Origin: Corynebacterium yonathiae
Lineage (GTDB): Bacteria > Actinomycetota > Actinomycetes > Mycobacteriales > Mycobacteriaceae
DNA: 64,000 bases
Assembly (NCBI RefSeq): GCF_027570195.1
Contig: NZ_JAKMUZ010000003.1
Span: forward strand, 1-64,000
Reading direction: 5' to 3'
The notes beneath the pieces are model-generated. The model was not told the DNA's origin, searched no databases, and saw only the letters and a program-made list of their open reading frames with translations. Position numbers and translations under genes: made by a program. Shown in pieces: positions 16,513-26,436 of this stretch (within the stretch, counting starts at the first letter, position 1; every line of letters starts with the position of its first letter).

Positions 16513-18009
16513 TTATTTGGTGCCGAGCAGGGTGCGCACGGCGTCTGCATTGGAGTTTCCGGCGGGCAGGCCGAGGGGGTACTCGCCCGTGAAGCAGGCG
16601 GTGCACAGCTCGGACCGGGGCTGCTCGGTGGCGGCCACCATCTCCTCAACGGAGACAAAGCCCAGGGAATCGGCGCCGATGGTATCGCAGATAGTGGCGC
16701 AGACGGTTTCTGGATCGTCGGAGGGGCTGGCATTGGCAATCAGCTCGCCCGGGGAAGCGAAGTCGATGCCGTAGAAGCACGGCCACTTCACCGGTGGGGA
16801 CGCGATGCGCACGTGCACCTCGGCGGCACCGGCCTCGCGCAGCATGCGAATGAGCGCGCGCTGGGTATTTCCGCGCACGATGGAATCATCCACCACGACC
16901 AGCTTCTTGCCGTTGATGACCTCGCGCAGCGGGTTGAGCTTCAAGCGGATGCCCAGCTGGCGCAGGGTCTGGGTGGGCTGGATGAAGGTGCGGCCCACAT
17001 AGGCGTTTTTAACCAGTCCGTGGGCAAAGGTGATTCCCGATTCGCGGGCATAACCCACGGCGGCTGGATTACCGGATTCGGGAACCGGGATGACAAGGTC
17101 CGCGCCCTCGGCCGGGTACTCGCGGGCCAGGCGGCGACCGATGTCCACACGGGAAGCATTGACGGAACGGCCATTGATATCGCTATCCGGGCGGGCCAAG
17201 TAGACGTATTCGAAGACGCAGCCATGACGCTTGGCCGGCGCAAAGTTCACGGAACGGATGCCAGCCTCATCGATGGCGACGAGTTCACCAGGCTCAATCT
17301 CGCGAATGAACTGGGCGCCGCAGATATCGAGCGCACAGGTCTCGGAGGCCACGACCCAGCCCTTGGCCAAGCGGCCGAGAACCAGTGGGCGCACACCGTG
17401 CGGGTCGCGGGCGGCGTACATGGTGTGCCCATCGGTAAAGGTCAGACAGAATGCCCCCTTGACGCGCGGGAGCAGATGGCGGGCGGAGTCAAAGACGGAG
17501 GTGTCTTCATCCACGCCGTCGGCAAGCAGCATGGACAAGCACATGGAGTCAGAAACGGACTCCTCGTGCGGCTTAATCAGGCCGCGTCGTACTGCTTCTT
17601 CGCGCAGCTCCAGGTAATTGACCAGATTGCCGTTGTGCCCAAGGGCAATATCTACCCCGGTGGAGGAGGTAGAAAACATGGGCTGCACGTTGGACCATTC
17701 CTTGCCGCCGGCGGTGGAATAGCGCGTGTGGCCCACCGCTACGTTTCCTTGCAGGGCGGACAAGGTGGATTCATCAAAGATATTGGCCACTAGGCCCATG
17801 TCTTTGAAAACAACGATGCGGTCATCATCGCCCACCGCGATGCCGGCGGCCTCCTGGCCGCGGTGTTGCAGGGCGAAGAGTCCAAAGTAGGTTAGCTTGG
17901 AGACTTCCTCCCCAGGAGCCCAAACGCCATAGACGCCGCATTCTTCGCGGGGCTCCTGCTCGTTGTGATCGTCAAGATTGGTGATACTAGGAGTATGTAC
18001 TTCTACCAC
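16513..18009 (-). CDS. purF: Amidophosphoribosyltransferase PurF
   Basis: A 498-residue Ntn-type glutamine amidotransferase making 5-phosphoribosylamine, the committed purine step. Cys24 of EECGVYGV becomes the N-terminal nucleophile after removal of a 23-residue propeptide. The PRPP loop LVVVDDSIVRGNT and a C-terminal Cys pair (ELCTACFTGEYP) consistent with the Fe-S form are present. The start is GTG: TAATAT ends 7 nt before it, overlapping the stop codon of the upstream gene, so a leaderless promoter sits in the 10-bp gap. It is followed by purM. Confidence 0.97.
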   Translation of the reverse strand: MVEVHTPSITNLDDHNEQEPREECGVYGVWAPGEEVSKLTYFGLFALQHRGQEAAGIAVGDDDRIVVFKDMGLVANIFDESTLSALQGNVAVGHTRYSTAGGKEWSNVQPMFSTSSTGVDIALGHNGNLVNYLELREEAVRRGLIKPHEESVSDSMCLSMLLADGVDEDTSVFDSARHLLPRVKGAFCLTFTDGHTMYAARDPHGVRPLVLGRLAKGWVVASETCALDICGAQFIREIEPGELVAIDEAGIRSVNFAPAKRHGCVFEYVYLARPDSDINGRSVNASRVDIGRRLAREYPAEGADLVIPVPESGNPAAVGYARESGITFAHGLVKNAYVGRTFIQPTQTLRQLGIRLKLNPLREVINGKKLVVVDDSIVRGNTQRALIRMLREAGAAEVHVRIASPPVKWPCFYGIDFASPGELIANASPSDDPETVCATICDTIGADSLGFVSVEEMVAATEQPRSELCTACFTGEYPLGLPAGNSNADAVRTLLGTK

Positions 18010-18019
18010 GGCGTTTATA

Positions 18020-18424
18020 TTAGCCTGTCGCGCCGCTGGAAACTAACGGAATGAGCGGCAACCACTGCGCGATTTCGCCCGCACGGGAGCCGGAAGCATC
18101 GACGCGACCAGTACTTACGGCCTCTTCCCAGTCCGCTAATCCGGTCGCAAGGCGCAGCCAGGTTTCCGGATCAGTCTCCACCACATTGGGTGGGGTGCCG
18201 CGGGTGTGGCGGGGCCCTTCAATGCATTGCACCGCAACAAATGGGGGTACGCGCAGCTCCACGGAGTGCCCCGGCGCGTCGGCCTCGAGGGTGCGGGCGG
18301 TGCGCCGGACGGCGTCGGCAAGCAGGGCCCTACCTGGCTTATCGTGCTCCGCCGGGGCGGCAATCCAGTCTTTGATGGCCATGACGGCCGCGCGGGTGGC
18401 AGCGGGATCGACGGGCTTTTTCAT
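18020..18424 (-). CDS. Sterol-carrier-like (SCP_3) protein
   Basis: A 134-residue small protein. It starts with a basic helix ([15 protein letters not shown]) and contains [42 protein letters not shown], the pattern of the actinobacterial SCP-like family found next to purF. No ligand or partner is established. TATGAT ends 6 nt before the ATG and there is no SD. It is divergent from the thioesterase gene and immediately upstream of purF. Confidence 0.75.
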   Translation of the reverse strand: MKKPVDPAATRAAVMAIKDWIAAPAEHDKPGRALLADAVRRTARTLEADAPGHSVELRVPPFVAVQCIEGPRHTRGTPPNVVETDPETWLRLATGLADWEEAVSTGRVDASGSRAGEIAQWLPLIPLVSSGATG

Positions 18425-18444
18425 AGCTACATCATAGCTACTGT

Positions 18445-18450
18445 TATGTT
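18445..18450 (+). promoter_or_regulatory. -10 box fixing the thioesterase start
   Basis: TATGTT is followed by 7 nt and the ATG at 18458. The frame is open well upstream but antisense to the SCP-like gene, so this leaderless start is preferred. Confidence 0.6.
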
Positions 18451-18457
18451 GTTGTTT

Positions 18458-19468
18458 ATGTCACCTACGCCTTCCGTTGCGGAAACTCAGAAATCGCCGG
18501 CGCTGACGCTGCGCTTTATGGCATCGCCAACCGACGTCACCATGGCCGGCGCCCCCGGCATTAGCGGCGGACGCGTCTTGGAATGGATTGATAAGGCCGC
18601 CTATGCCTGCGCCGTGCAGTGGTCCGGCCAATACTGCGTGACCGCATATGTGGGCCATATCCATTTCACCCGGCCGATCCCTTCCGGGCACATCGTGGAG
18701 GTGCGCTCGCGCATCGCCATGACTGGGCGTTCTTCCATGCATATCGTCAATGAGGTGCTTTCGGCTGACCCGCGCGAAGGCATCTTCACTCGTGCCTGCG
18801 ATTGCCTGGTCATCTTCGTAGCCAAGGACCCTGCCACTGGCAAGTCCACCCCGGTGCCGCCCTTCGTGCCGGAAACCGATGAACAGTGCCGCGTAGAAGA
18901 AGCAGCCAAGTCCCGCATTGAGCTGCGCAATGCCATCGAGGCGGAGATGGAAAAGCAAACCTATGACGGGCCTTCTGATGCGCCGCGCATGGTCAATCGT
19001 TTCCTGGCCAAGCCCACCGACGTCAACTGGGGCGGCAAGGTCCACGGCGGCACGGCCATGCAGTGGATCGATGAGGCCGGTGCGGCCTGCACCATGGAGT
19101 GGTCCGCAGAGCGCACCGTGGCTGTCTATGCCGGTGGCATCCGCTTTTACCGCCCGATTTCTATCGGTGACCTCATCGAGGTCGATGCCCGCATGATGCG
19201 CACCGATACCCGGTCGATGCAGATGTCCATCCACGTCCGCTCCGGCAATCCCCGCGGCGGCCGCGAGCACTTGCAAACCGCCATCCATGCCACCGTGGCC
19301 TATATCGCCCTAGACCACGATGGTCAGCCACAGGTGGCCCGCCCCTTCCATCCACATACCGAGGAAGATAAGCGCTTGGCCGAGCACGCCACCGTGCTGC
19401 GCGAGCTACGCGCGAAGTACTCCCCAAAGCCACTGGTGGTGGCGCCGTCGAACCAGCACATCGACTAG
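18458..19468 (+). CDS. Double-hotdog acyl-CoA thioesterase
   Basis: A 336-residue protein of two tandem hotdog domains (about residues 15-135 and 170-300), as in ACOT-type thioesterases that hydrolyse acyl-CoA to free acid and CoA. The repeats align: [22 protein letters not shown] and [23 protein letters not shown], then [21 protein letters not shown] and [21 protein letters not shown]. The copies differ after the conserved Asp (Lys in the first, Glu in the second), suggesting one active half. The chain length of the substrate cannot be told. Confidence 0.87.
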   Translation: MSPTPSVAETQKSPALTLRFMASPTDVTMAGAPGISGGRVLEWIDKAAYACAVQWSGQYCVTAYVGHIHFTRPIPSGHIVEVRSRIAMTGRSSMHIVNEVLSADPREGIFTRACDCLVIFVAKDPATGKSTPVPPFVPETDEQCRVEEAAKSRIELRNAIEAEMEKQTYDGPSDAPRMVNRFLAKPTDVNWGGKVHGGTAMQWIDEAGAACTMEWSAERTVAVYAGGIRFYRPISIGDLIEVDARMMRTDTRSMQMSIHVRSGNPRGGREHLQTAIHATVAYIALDHDGQPQVARPFHPHTEEDKRLAEHATVLRELRAKYSPKPLVVAPSNQHID

Positions 19469-19605
19469 CTGCTCTCCCCTCGTTTCGGTGTTAGCAAGTC
19501 CATAGTGGCAGCGGCAACCCCGTTTTTCTGCTTTAGATGTACTTATACGCGGACGACGGTTTCCTGCCGTCTGCTTTCGTCTCCCACACACAGAAACGAG
19601 GGAAT

Positions 19606-20766
19606 ATGCACACCCCAACCTTGCGCCGCTCGGCCCGCGCCAGCCTAGCCTTGATAGCTTCGGCCTGCCTCTTGGCGTCCTGCCAGAATCCGGATAACCG
19701 CCCAGCGGACGAAACTTCGGCCGCAACGCCCGAGTCTTCCGCCTCGCACAGCCCCACCAGTTCTGGCCCCGCAACCACGGAGGCCACCAAAACCTCCGCC
19801 ACGGAAAGCGAGGGTCCACGCGCCACCGCCGAGGGCCACGTGGTGGTCCTTTCTACCGGCGGAACTATTGCCAGCACCCACGATAAGACCGGCGCGGTGG
19901 TGCCTACCGTTACCGGCTCCAAGTTGGTGGAACCGCTTTCTGGCACCTTTGACAGCGACAAGCTCACGTTAGAGGTCAAAGACATTGCCAAGCTGGATTC
20001 TTCCGCGATGACCTTGGACGATACCGATAGCATCATCACGGCCGTACACAAGGAGCTGCAGCGCAAGGACGTCGATGGCGTTGTGGTAACCCACGGCACC
20101 GATTCCATGGAAGAGACCGCCATTGCTGTCGATACCTTCCAAGACAGTGAGAAGCCGGTGGCCTTAACCGGTGCAATGCGCCCCTTCGATGATCCGAATC
20201 CAGATGGCCCGGATAACCTGGCGCTCGCGGTGAAGACCGTCACCGATCCCGCCAATAGGGGCCGCGGCACGTTCATTGCCTTTGCGGATCATGTCATTCC
20301 TGCCCGCGGCGCTTTCAAGTCCGATACCTCCAAGGCCGATGGCTTTGCCAATAACAATGGCGAGAAGCAACCACAGCGCCCGAAGGCTCTGAAGTTTAAG
20401 CCGCTGGGCAATACCCGCGTCGATATTATCGCCGCCTACCCCGGCGCGCCGGCTGATCTCATCCAGCGTTCCTTGGACAGCGGCGCCGAAGGCATCGTCA
20501 TTGAGGGCATGGGCGCCGGCAATATCGGCGACGAGCTAGCACAGGCTGCTCAGGCCGCGGCCAAGAAGGTTCCGGTGGTGCTCACCACCCGCGTGGATCA
20601 CGGCCCGGTGGAGGGAATCTACGGCGGGGCCGGTGGCGGTGCCACGCTTGCCGACGCCGGCGTCATCTCCTCTGGCACCCTGCGCGCGCCCCAAGCCCGT
20701 ATGCTGCTTGCCGCCGCGATTACGACCGATACCGATCCCGCGGAGCTTTTCCCTGACGCTGACTAA
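19606..20766 (+). CDS. Secreted L-asparaginase lipoprotein
   Basis: A 386-residue type II-like asparaginase converting Asn to Asp and ammonia outside the membrane. The signal peptide ends LLASC with Cys26 as the lipidation site, then a Ser/Thr/Ala linker to about residue 80. Both catalytic motifs are present: VVVLSTGGTIAS with the nucleophilic Thr, and VVVTHGTDSMEET with the second Thr and Asp (the usual HGTDT has Ser here). The ATG has GAGGG 5 nt upstream; an in-frame ATG farther upstream lacks an SD and would spoil the signal peptide. The stop overlaps the convergent hemolysin III gene by 4 bp. Confidence 0.93.
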   Translation: MHTPTLRRSARASLALIASACLLASCQNPDNRPADETSAATPESSASHSPTSSGPATTEATKTSATESEGPRATAEGHVVVLSTGGTIASTHDKTGAVVPTVTGSKLVEPLSGTFDSDKLTLEVKDIAKLDSSAMTLDDTDSIITAVHKELQRKDVDGVVVTHGTDSMEETAIAVDTFQDSEKPVALTGAMRPFDDPNPDGPDNLALAVKTVTDPANRGRGTFIAFADHVIPARGAFKSDTSKADGFANNNGEKQPQRPKALKFKPLGNTRVDIIAAYPGAPADLIQRSLDSGAEGIVIEGMGAGNIGDELAQAAQAAAKKVPVVLTTRVDHGPVEGIYGGAGGGATLADAGVISSGTLRAPQARMLLAAAITTDTDPAELFPDAD

Positions 20767-21485
20767 GCAGCGCCTTGGACTACGACCATCCACACCGCCA
20801 CGAGGTGCACCACGGCGGCCGCGATGGTCGCGGTGTGGAAGTGCTCGTGGTAGCCGTAGTAGCGCGCATTGCGCCCCGGCCACTTAAAGCCATAGACCAG
20901 CGCGCCTAGCGAGTACACCACCCCGCCGGCAAAGAGCAGCCAGACCACCGCGGCCCCCGCCTGCGTCCACAGCGTGGGCAGAAGCGGCAGCACCAGCCAT
21001 CCCAGCGCTAGGTAGACCACCACGTCTAACCAGCGCGGGTGGTTAATCCACACCAGGTTCAAAATCACGCCGAGAATCGCTCCTGCCCAGGCAACGCCTA
21101 GCATCCATGCCGCTTGCACCGGCGATAACACGATGAGGCACAGCGGCGTATATGTCGCGGCAATAAATACCGAGATGGTCGCGTGGTCCGCTCGCCGCCA
21201 CCACTGCACCGCACGCGCGCTCGCCCACGGGTAGCGGTGATAGAGCGCGGAGACGCCAAAAAGCCCTACCAGCCCCACGCCGTAGACAGTCACGCCAAGC
21301 CCTTGCCACCAGTGCAGCGTCATCCATGCATAGGTAATGAGCACGGTGGAGGCAATCACCGACAATAACGCCGCTATTGCATGCCCCCAGCCACGGCTAA
21401 GCGGCCTAGGCCCGCGGTCCGCCATCCAATAGGTTCGCTGGACAAGACCCGGCCCCGGCGCGCTATCTGCATGCATCTGTGCCAC
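20763..21485 (-). CDS. PAQR-type hemolysin III family membrane protein
   Basis: A 240-residue inner-membrane protein with seven hydrophobic segments. The metal-site residues of the PAQR/HlyIII family are present: SALYHRYPWA early, RADHATISVFIAATYTPL in the middle and YHEHFHTATIAAAVVHL at the end. Family members are proposed zinc-dependent hydrolases; the bacterial role is unclear and 'hemolysin' is a legacy name. I place the start at GTG, 9 nt after GAAGGGAAG; later ATGs at 21476 and within MADRGPRP are alternatives. A 16-bp inverted repeat lies 45 bp upstream. Confidence 0.82.
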   Translation of the reverse strand: MAQMHADSAPGPGLVQRTYWMADRGPRPLSRGWGHAIAALLSVIASTVLITYAWMTLHWWQGLGVTVYGVGLVGLFGVSALYHRYPWASARAVQWWRRADHATISVFIAATYTPLCLIVLSPVQAAWMLGVAWAGAILGVILNLVWINHPRWLDVVVYLALGWLVLPLLPTLWTQAGAAVVWLLFAGGVVYSLGALVYGFKWPGRNARYYGYHEHFHTATIAAAVVHLVAVWMVVVQGAA

Positions 21486-21529
21486 GAGGTACTTCCCTTC
21501 TGCTAGCCGCAACCAACCCCAACAAGAAA

Positions 21530-21545
21530 CTTACGATACCGTAAG
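21530..21545. promoter_or_regulatory. Inverted repeat (candidate operator) upstream of the hemolysin III gene
   Basis: CTTACG-ATAC-CGTAAG has perfect 6-bp arms with a 4-bp spacer, the size of TetR-family operators. On the minus strand it contains TATCGT, a possible -10 box. Confidence 0.45.
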
Positions 21546-21594
21546 TCTACGGGCGTGGCCGGAGGGCTTCAAGGAAAATCGCTTCGAAATGCTG

Positions 21595-22005
21595 CTAACT
21601 TTCCGCAGCCGAGCCTTCCTCTACCAGCCCATCAACAATGCGCACCGTCTCCATAGCCACGCGAGTGACCTTGCCAATTAGGTCCACGATGTAGCGCGGA
21701 TTGCCCACCTCATCGGCCCAATCGTTCGGGTCATTGACAATGCCCGAGGCCTTATCTTTCTTGACTTGGTAGCGGTCAATCAACCATGCCACCGCTGAGC
21801 GCGAGCCCAGCATGTACTCACCCGACTCCGCAGGAATGCCAGGGATAGTCACGCGTTTGTTGTAGATCAACTTCGTCACGTCATTGACATTCTTGCCCGT
21901 CTCCTCGTCCTTGCGCTTGGCCCACTTCATCTTGAGCACGCGGCACGTCTCACGGTCAGACTCATCACCCTTGACCTGTATATCCAGCGGCCACCGCGTT
22001 CTTCT
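21595..22005 (-). pseudogene. C-terminal remnant of a type ISP-like restriction/helicase protein
   Basis: The open frame, bounded upstream by TAG at 22006-22008, encodes about 136 residues. From VLKMKW onward it matches the C-terminal end of large type ISP (DEAD/DEAH helicase plus methylase) restriction enzymes, including MLGSRSAVAWLIDRYQVKKDKASGIVNDPNDWADE, then a NPRYIVDLIGKVTRVAMETVRIVDGL ending. The nuclease, helicase and methylase parts, over 1000 residues, are absent. No SD precedes the internal ATG at 21939. I take it as a deletion scar of a lost defence gene; a short protein could still be made. Confidence 0.75.
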
Positions 22006-22247
22006 CTACCCACGCGTTGCGCTGCGGACATACTTTAAGGTCGAAATCGAAAGGGCGACACACACTAGGTCCAGCCGAGCACTAAAGGCTGCCATGGCGC
22101 TAGACCTAGAGCTGTAGTGGGCCTGCTTCCGGTTCCATTGAACTATGGAAACCATATGAGAGGCCGTGCCTTTAGGAAGCCGCCACTAAACGGTGATTCG
22201 AGAAGAACTTCCCAGTTTGTCGCCCCCTCAGTAATATCCTGCCGTTA
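22006..22247. other. Gene-free scar region
   Basis: No convincing gene. A short minus-strand frame around 21960-22075 reads FDFDLKVCPQRNAWVEKN in a frame different from the remnant, possibly another decayed fragment. Near 22131-22153 GGTTCCAT and ATGGAAACC form an imperfect hairpin. I recognise no IS ends. Confidence 0.4.
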
Positions 22248-23882
22248 CTAAAAGGGAAGTTGGATGCCGAACTTATGTAGCAGACTTTCTATCTGCTGTC
22301 GGTTAATGTACACAGTTCCAACTGCAATAGTCAGTACGCTGACGAGGGCACCAACTACCGCCCACATCTTCGGCTGTGAAGAGGCAACGCTACTTCCTGG
22401 TTGTGGCTTGTACCCGCTGTCCGCTGTGGAGTCGATATGGGCTTGAGAGTGGTCAGAGATAGAACCAAGCGGCAGACAAGCGGACAGCTCATCGATGGTA
22501 TAAAACGTCGAGCCCTCACTTATTGGCTCACACCCCTCCTTGAAGGGAATTTCCTTCTCGTTGTACAGCATGCGCACGAGGGTCTCGCCATTGTCATTCT
22601 GGAAGGCATCCCACTGGATATTTGCGCCCATCGGGGAGACCTTGTCGCCACGCCAATCCGAGTTCTGCCAGGTGTAGAGCTCTCCTGCGGGAACTCCCTT
22701 TTCAGAGCCAGGTGTTTTCAGCAATGCGGCGAGCGGAATGATGGTCTCCGCGTGACCAAACCTATATTCCGCAGCTATTTCACCACCGGCCGCGCGATTC
22801 TGTACGCCCTCAATCATTTCCTCAAGCAGTGGCTCATAATTGTCGTAAGAAACAGTGCGTCCCTCGATAGCCGGCCCCTTCTCATAGAAGTCTTCTACAT
22901 CCAGTAGGTATGCAAAAGTAGGCCCGCTCGCATCGTCCATGTACTGATCAAATATCCACCCCTCAGCAGGGGTTTTCTCCTCATGAGCAAGTGCTGGAGC
23001 AATAATGTACAGGTTGTAGAACTGCAGCGCGGCGTCCACTATTCCTTCTACTGTCTTGCCATCCTTTTCACGGGCGCTAAAAGAAATGGACCCATCTTTT
23101 AGCTCATCGATAAAATCCGAGGTGAAAATCTTGGACAGCAACTCCTGCGATGCTTCTTGGGAGGCTGGCTTGGAATAAGCTTCCTGGATCTTTTCCTGTA
23201 GCTGCGGTGAGTCTTTCCACGCCGAATATTTTTCGTACGACGGTGACTTTTTATCTTTATGCGCATACATCAGGTCAGTGCGTGGCTCGATGGTGACATG
23301 ACCATCGTTGGTTCCGTCCACAAGGTTGTCAGCAAGAGTGGGAGCTTCCTTCAGCCACGCCGCACCGAAATTCCAACCAGAGTCATTAGCGCGGTCCTCA
23401 CCCGAAGAGATGAATTTCACCTTGGAGTCGTCCCTGTCGATGCTGTGCATAAGCTCAGCATTGCGTTGCGCATTGCGCTGACCAATCCCCCGCAGTTCTT
23501 CCCGCCCAACTGCGGTGAGGTTTCCGTATCCGGCGTCTTGTCCGGCGCCACCGGCCAATTCCTCATTCACGGAAATCATCGCTTCTACCTGCGGAATGAG
23601 CTTTTCTCCTAAATCCGTGAGCTCATCACGCTCCTGGGCATACTCCAGCATCTGCTGCGCGAGGTCGTCATACTTAAAGCTAGACAGTCCACGCGAGCCA
23701 TGCCGGTTCACCGTGGAGGTATAGATCTGTCGGAATCCTGCGGGAGCTTCGGAGTACTCCCGCCCCTGCGGTTCATAGTGCTGCTTGGTGGAGTAATAGG
23801 AACCATGCTCGGCGGCGGTGGCTGGCACTGTTACACCAGCACACGCAACGGCGGCAATAAGAGCGAGAGTACGAATGCGCAT
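22248..23882 (-). CDS. Secreted, C-terminally anchored histidine-type phosphatase (MINPP/phytase-like)
   Basis: A 544-residue exported protein. The signal peptide MRIRTLALIAAVACAGVTVP is followed by a clade 2 histidine phosphatase domain. RHGSR at residues 60-64 holds the phospho-histidine, and FGHAETIIPLAALL supplies the HAE proton donor typical of multiple inositol polyphosphate phosphatases rather than HD of AppA phytases. A hydrophobic helix near the end (WAVVGALVSVLTIAVGTVYI) and a short basic tail suggest membrane anchoring. It would release phosphate from phosphoesters outside the cell; the substrate is inferred. The frame is open upstream, but this ATG starts the signal peptide. The gene is visibly AT-richer than its neighbours, suggesting transfer. 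Confidence 0.85.
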   Translation of the reverse strand: MRIRTLALIAAVACAGVTVPATAAEHGSYYSTKQHYEPQGREYSEAPAGFRQIYTSTVNRHGSRGLSSFKYDDLAQQMLEYAQERDELTDLGEKLIPQVEAMISVNEELAGGAGQDAGYGNLTAVGREELRGIGQRNAQRNAELMHSIDRDDSKVKFISSGEDRANDSGWNFGAAWLKEAPTLADNLVDGTNDGHVTIEPRTDLMYAHKDKKSPSYEKYSAWKDSPQLQEKIQEAYSKPASQEASQELLSKIFTSDFIDELKDGSISFSAREKDGKTVEGIVDAALQFYNLYIIAPALAHEEKTPAEGWIFDQYMDDASGPTFAYLLDVEDFYEKGPAIEGRTVSYDNYEPLLEEMIEGVQNRAAGGEIAAEYRFGHAETIIPLAALLKTPGSEKGVPAGELYTWQNSDWRGDKVSPMGANIQWDAFQNDNGETLVRMLYNEKEIPFKEGCEPISEGSTFYTIDELSACLPLGSISDHSQAHIDSTADSGYKPQPGSSVASSQPKMWAVVGALVSVLTIAVGTVYINRQQIESLLHKFGIQLPF

Positions 23883-24047
23883 TGGACGTTGGCTTCCATG
23901 AGTAGTGAATATTTTGAGAGGGACACACCCACGGTAGGCCGGTGACGTTACGGAAAGGTTGCTTGAAAGGAAAATGATTGAAAAGAACTCGTCCCGACAC
24001 TGCTCTTTATTAGGCCGAGCCTTTGTCCCTGCTCCTAACGAGCATAA

Positions 24048-24071
24048 AAAGCCCGGCCGAAGCCGGGCTTT
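24048..24071. terminator. Bidirectional terminator after purL
   Basis: GCCCGGC pairs with GCCGGGC around CGAA, with AAAAA on the left and TTT on the right. On the minus strand this gives TTTTTATG after the stem, suiting purL; the phosphatase gene starts downstream. Confidence 0.85.
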
Positions 24072-24113
24072 CAGCATTGTCGCTTGGTTGTGTGTGTCCA
24101 ACGCCGGGAGTTT

Positions 24114-26423
24114 TTACTCCACCACGGAGTTAGCACCCACAGCATGGTCAAAGAGGTCCGGCAGGGTGGCGGACCAGGCGGAGACCAACTGGGAGATGGC
24201 GACGGACTCGCCGCCGAGGGTAAGGGCGCCGGTTTCGGTGGTCTCACCCACGATGGCGGCTGGGATGCCCAGCTCGCCGGCGCGGGCAAGCACCTGGTCG
24301 GTGCGGTCGGCGGTGGTGGCCACGAGCACACGGGAGGCGGACTCGGAGAAGGCGGCGACGAACTCGTCCTCGTGGACTGCGGAAAGGTCCAGGTTGAGGC
24401 CGAGACCGGCGCCGTCGGCAGTCGCACCAGCGCGCTTAGCCATCTCGAAAGCAGCCACTGCTAGGCCGCCCTCGGACAGGTCGTGCGCGGCGGTGAGCAG
24501 CTCATTGCCATGGAAGAACTCAGCCAGGCGCTTCTCGTTGGCCATATCCACCTGCGGCGGCAAGCCATTGAGGGAGGAAGCATCGGAAGTATCGGCGCTG
24601 ACCTGCTGCCAGATGGAGCCACCGAACTCGTCCTTGGTCTCACCGAGGGCGATAAGTATTTCCTTTTCGTCCACGGTGCCCAGCTCGTTGCCAATGGCCT
24701 TGTGGACGTCATCGATAACGCCCAGCACGCCGACCACCGGGGTGGGCAGGATGGGCTCGCTGCCCGTTTGGTTGTAAAAGGACACGTTACCGCCGGAAAC
24801 GGGGATGGAAAGCTCGACGGCAGCATCTGCAAGCCCATGCACCGACTCGCGGAATTGCCACATCACGTCCGGGTTTTCCGGGGAACCGTAGTTCAAGCAG
24901 TTGGTAATCGCGACGGGCTTCGCACCGGTGACGGCGACGTTGCGATAAGCCTCCGCCAGCGCGAGGCGGGCGCCCATATTCGGATCCAGCTTGGTGTAAC
25001 GGCCGGAAGCATCGGCAGAAACGGCCACGCCGCGGCCGGTCTCCTCATCGATGCGCAGCACACCGGCATCCGCATGGTGGGACTGGACGGTATTGCCGCG
25101 CACGTAGCGGTCATACTGGTTCATGATGAAGTCGCGCGAGCACAGCGCCGGGGAGGACACGAGCTTCTGCAGGGACTCAACCAGGCCGCGCTTGTCGGTG
25201 CCCTGGTACTTCTGCAGCTCGTCCTGCCACTCCGGGCGAGCATAGGGGCGCTCGTACACCGGGGCCTCATCCGCGATGGTGCCGGCCGGGGCATCCACGA
25301 CTACCTCGCCGCGATGGCGGATGACCAAGTGGTTGCCCTCGGTGACCTCGCCGATTTCGGCACAGGTAACGTCCCAGTGCTCACAGATTTCGCGGAACTT
25401 CGCCACGTTCTCCGGGGCCACAACGGCGCACATGCGCTCCTGAGACTCGGAGGCGAGGATCTCCGCCGCGGTCATGTCCTTCGCACGCAGCGGCACATTA
25501 TCGAGGTTGACCTCCATGCCGCCATCGCCGGCCGCTGCCAGCTCCGAGGTGGCACAGGCCAAGCCCGCACCGCCAAGATCCTGGATGCCCACGACCACGC
25601 CGGCGTGGTAGAGGTCCAGGCAGCACTCGATGAGGACCTTCTCCGCGAAGGGGTCGCCTACCTGTACGGCCGGCAGCTTGCGCTCGGCACCGTCCTCGAA
25701 GGTATCGGAGGCCAACACGGATACGCCACCGATACCGTCCAAGCCGGTGCGGGAGCCGAAGAGCATGACCTTATTGCCCTTGCCGGACGCAAAGGCCAGC
25801 TTCAGGTCCTCCACCTTGAGGGTGCCCACGCACAGCGCGTTTACCAGCGGGTTACCCGCGTAGGTCTCATCAAAGACGGTCTCACCGCCAATATTGGGAA
25901 GCCCCAGGGAGTTGCCGTAGCCGCCAATGCCGGAGACCACGCCGGGCAGGACGCGCTTGGTATCGGGGGCATCGGCAGGCCCAAAGCGCAGCTGGTCCAT
26001 CACGGCAATCGGGCGAGCACCCATCGCCATGATGTCGCGCACGATGCCACCCACGCCGGTGGCCGCACCCTGGTACGGCTCCACATAGGAGGGGTGATTG
26101 TGGGACTCCACGCGGAAGGTCACCGCGTTGCCGTCTCCGATGTCCACCACGCCGGCGTTCTCACCGATGCCGGCGAGGATCTTCTCCCCCATCTCCTCGG
26201 TCATGGTCTCGCCAAAATAACGCAGGTGCGTCTTGGAGGACTTATAGGAGCAGTGCTCGGACCACATAACGGAGTACATGGTCAGCTCCGCATCGGTAGG
26301 GCGGCGGCCCAAAATATCGTGGATGCGCTGGTACTCGTCATCCTTCAGTCCGAGCTCCGCGTAGGGCTGCTGCTCATCCGGGGTGGACTGTGCCTTTTCT
26401 ACGGTGTCATTATGAACGGTCAT
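24114..26423 (-). CDS. purL: Phosphoribosylformylglycinamidine synthase subunit PurL
   Basis: A 769-residue small-type PurL that makes FGAM from FGAR, ATP and ammonia supplied by PurQ. The length and the lack of a glutaminase domain define the three-subunit PurLQS enzyme. Family landmarks include [14 protein letters not shown] near the N-terminus, [47 protein letters not shown] and the second-half [21 protein letters not shown] lies 8 nt before the ATG. It is the last gene of purS-purQ-purL, 13 nt after purQ. Confidence 0.98.
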   Translation of the reverse strand: MTVHNDTVEKAQSTPDEQQPYAELGLKDDEYQRIHDILGRRPTDAELTMYSVMWSEHCSYKSSKTHLRYFGETMTEEMGEKILAGIGENAGVVDIGDGNAVTFRVESHNHPSYVEPYQGAATGVGGIVRDIMAMGARPIAVMDQLRFGPADAPDTKRVLPGVVSGIGGYGNSLGLPNIGGETVFDETYAGNPLVNALCVGTLKVEDLKLAFASGKGNKVMLFGSRTGLDGIGGVSVLASDTFEDGAERKLPAVQVGDPFAEKVLIECCLDLYHAGVVVGIQDLGGAGLACATSELAAAGDGGMEVNLDNVPLRAKDMTAAEILASESQERMCAVVAPENVAKFREICEHWDVTCAEIGEVTEGNHLVIRHRGEVVVDAPAGTIADEAPVYERPYARPEWQDELQKYQGTDKRGLVESLQKLVSSPALCSRDFIMNQYDRYVRGNTVQSHHADAGVLRIDEETGRGVAVSADASGRYTKLDPNMGARLALAEAYRNVAVTGAKPVAITNCLNYGSPENPDVMWQFRESVHGLADAAVELSIPVSGGNVSFYNQTGSEPILPTPVVGVLGVIDDVHKAIGNELGTVDEKEILIALGETKDEFGGSIWQQVSADTSDASSLNGLPPQVDMANEKRLAEFFHGNELLTAAHDLSEGGLAVAAFEMAKRAGATADGAGLGLNLDLSAVHEDEFVAAFSESASRVLVATTADRTDQVLARAGELGIPAAIVGETTETGALTLGGESVAISQLVSAWSATLPDLFDHAVGANSVVE

Positions 26424-26436
26424 TAAAGTGGCCTCC

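Noticed and set aside
18206..18457. N-terminal extension of the thioesterase frame
   Set aside because: It is antisense to the SCP-like gene and contains no hotdog sequence.
24483..26426. Long open frames antisense to purL (also antisense to purF, pstS, actA and pqo)
   Set aside because: They mirror the codon pattern of high-GC genes on the other strand, lack SD or TAnnnT starts and show no family motifs.
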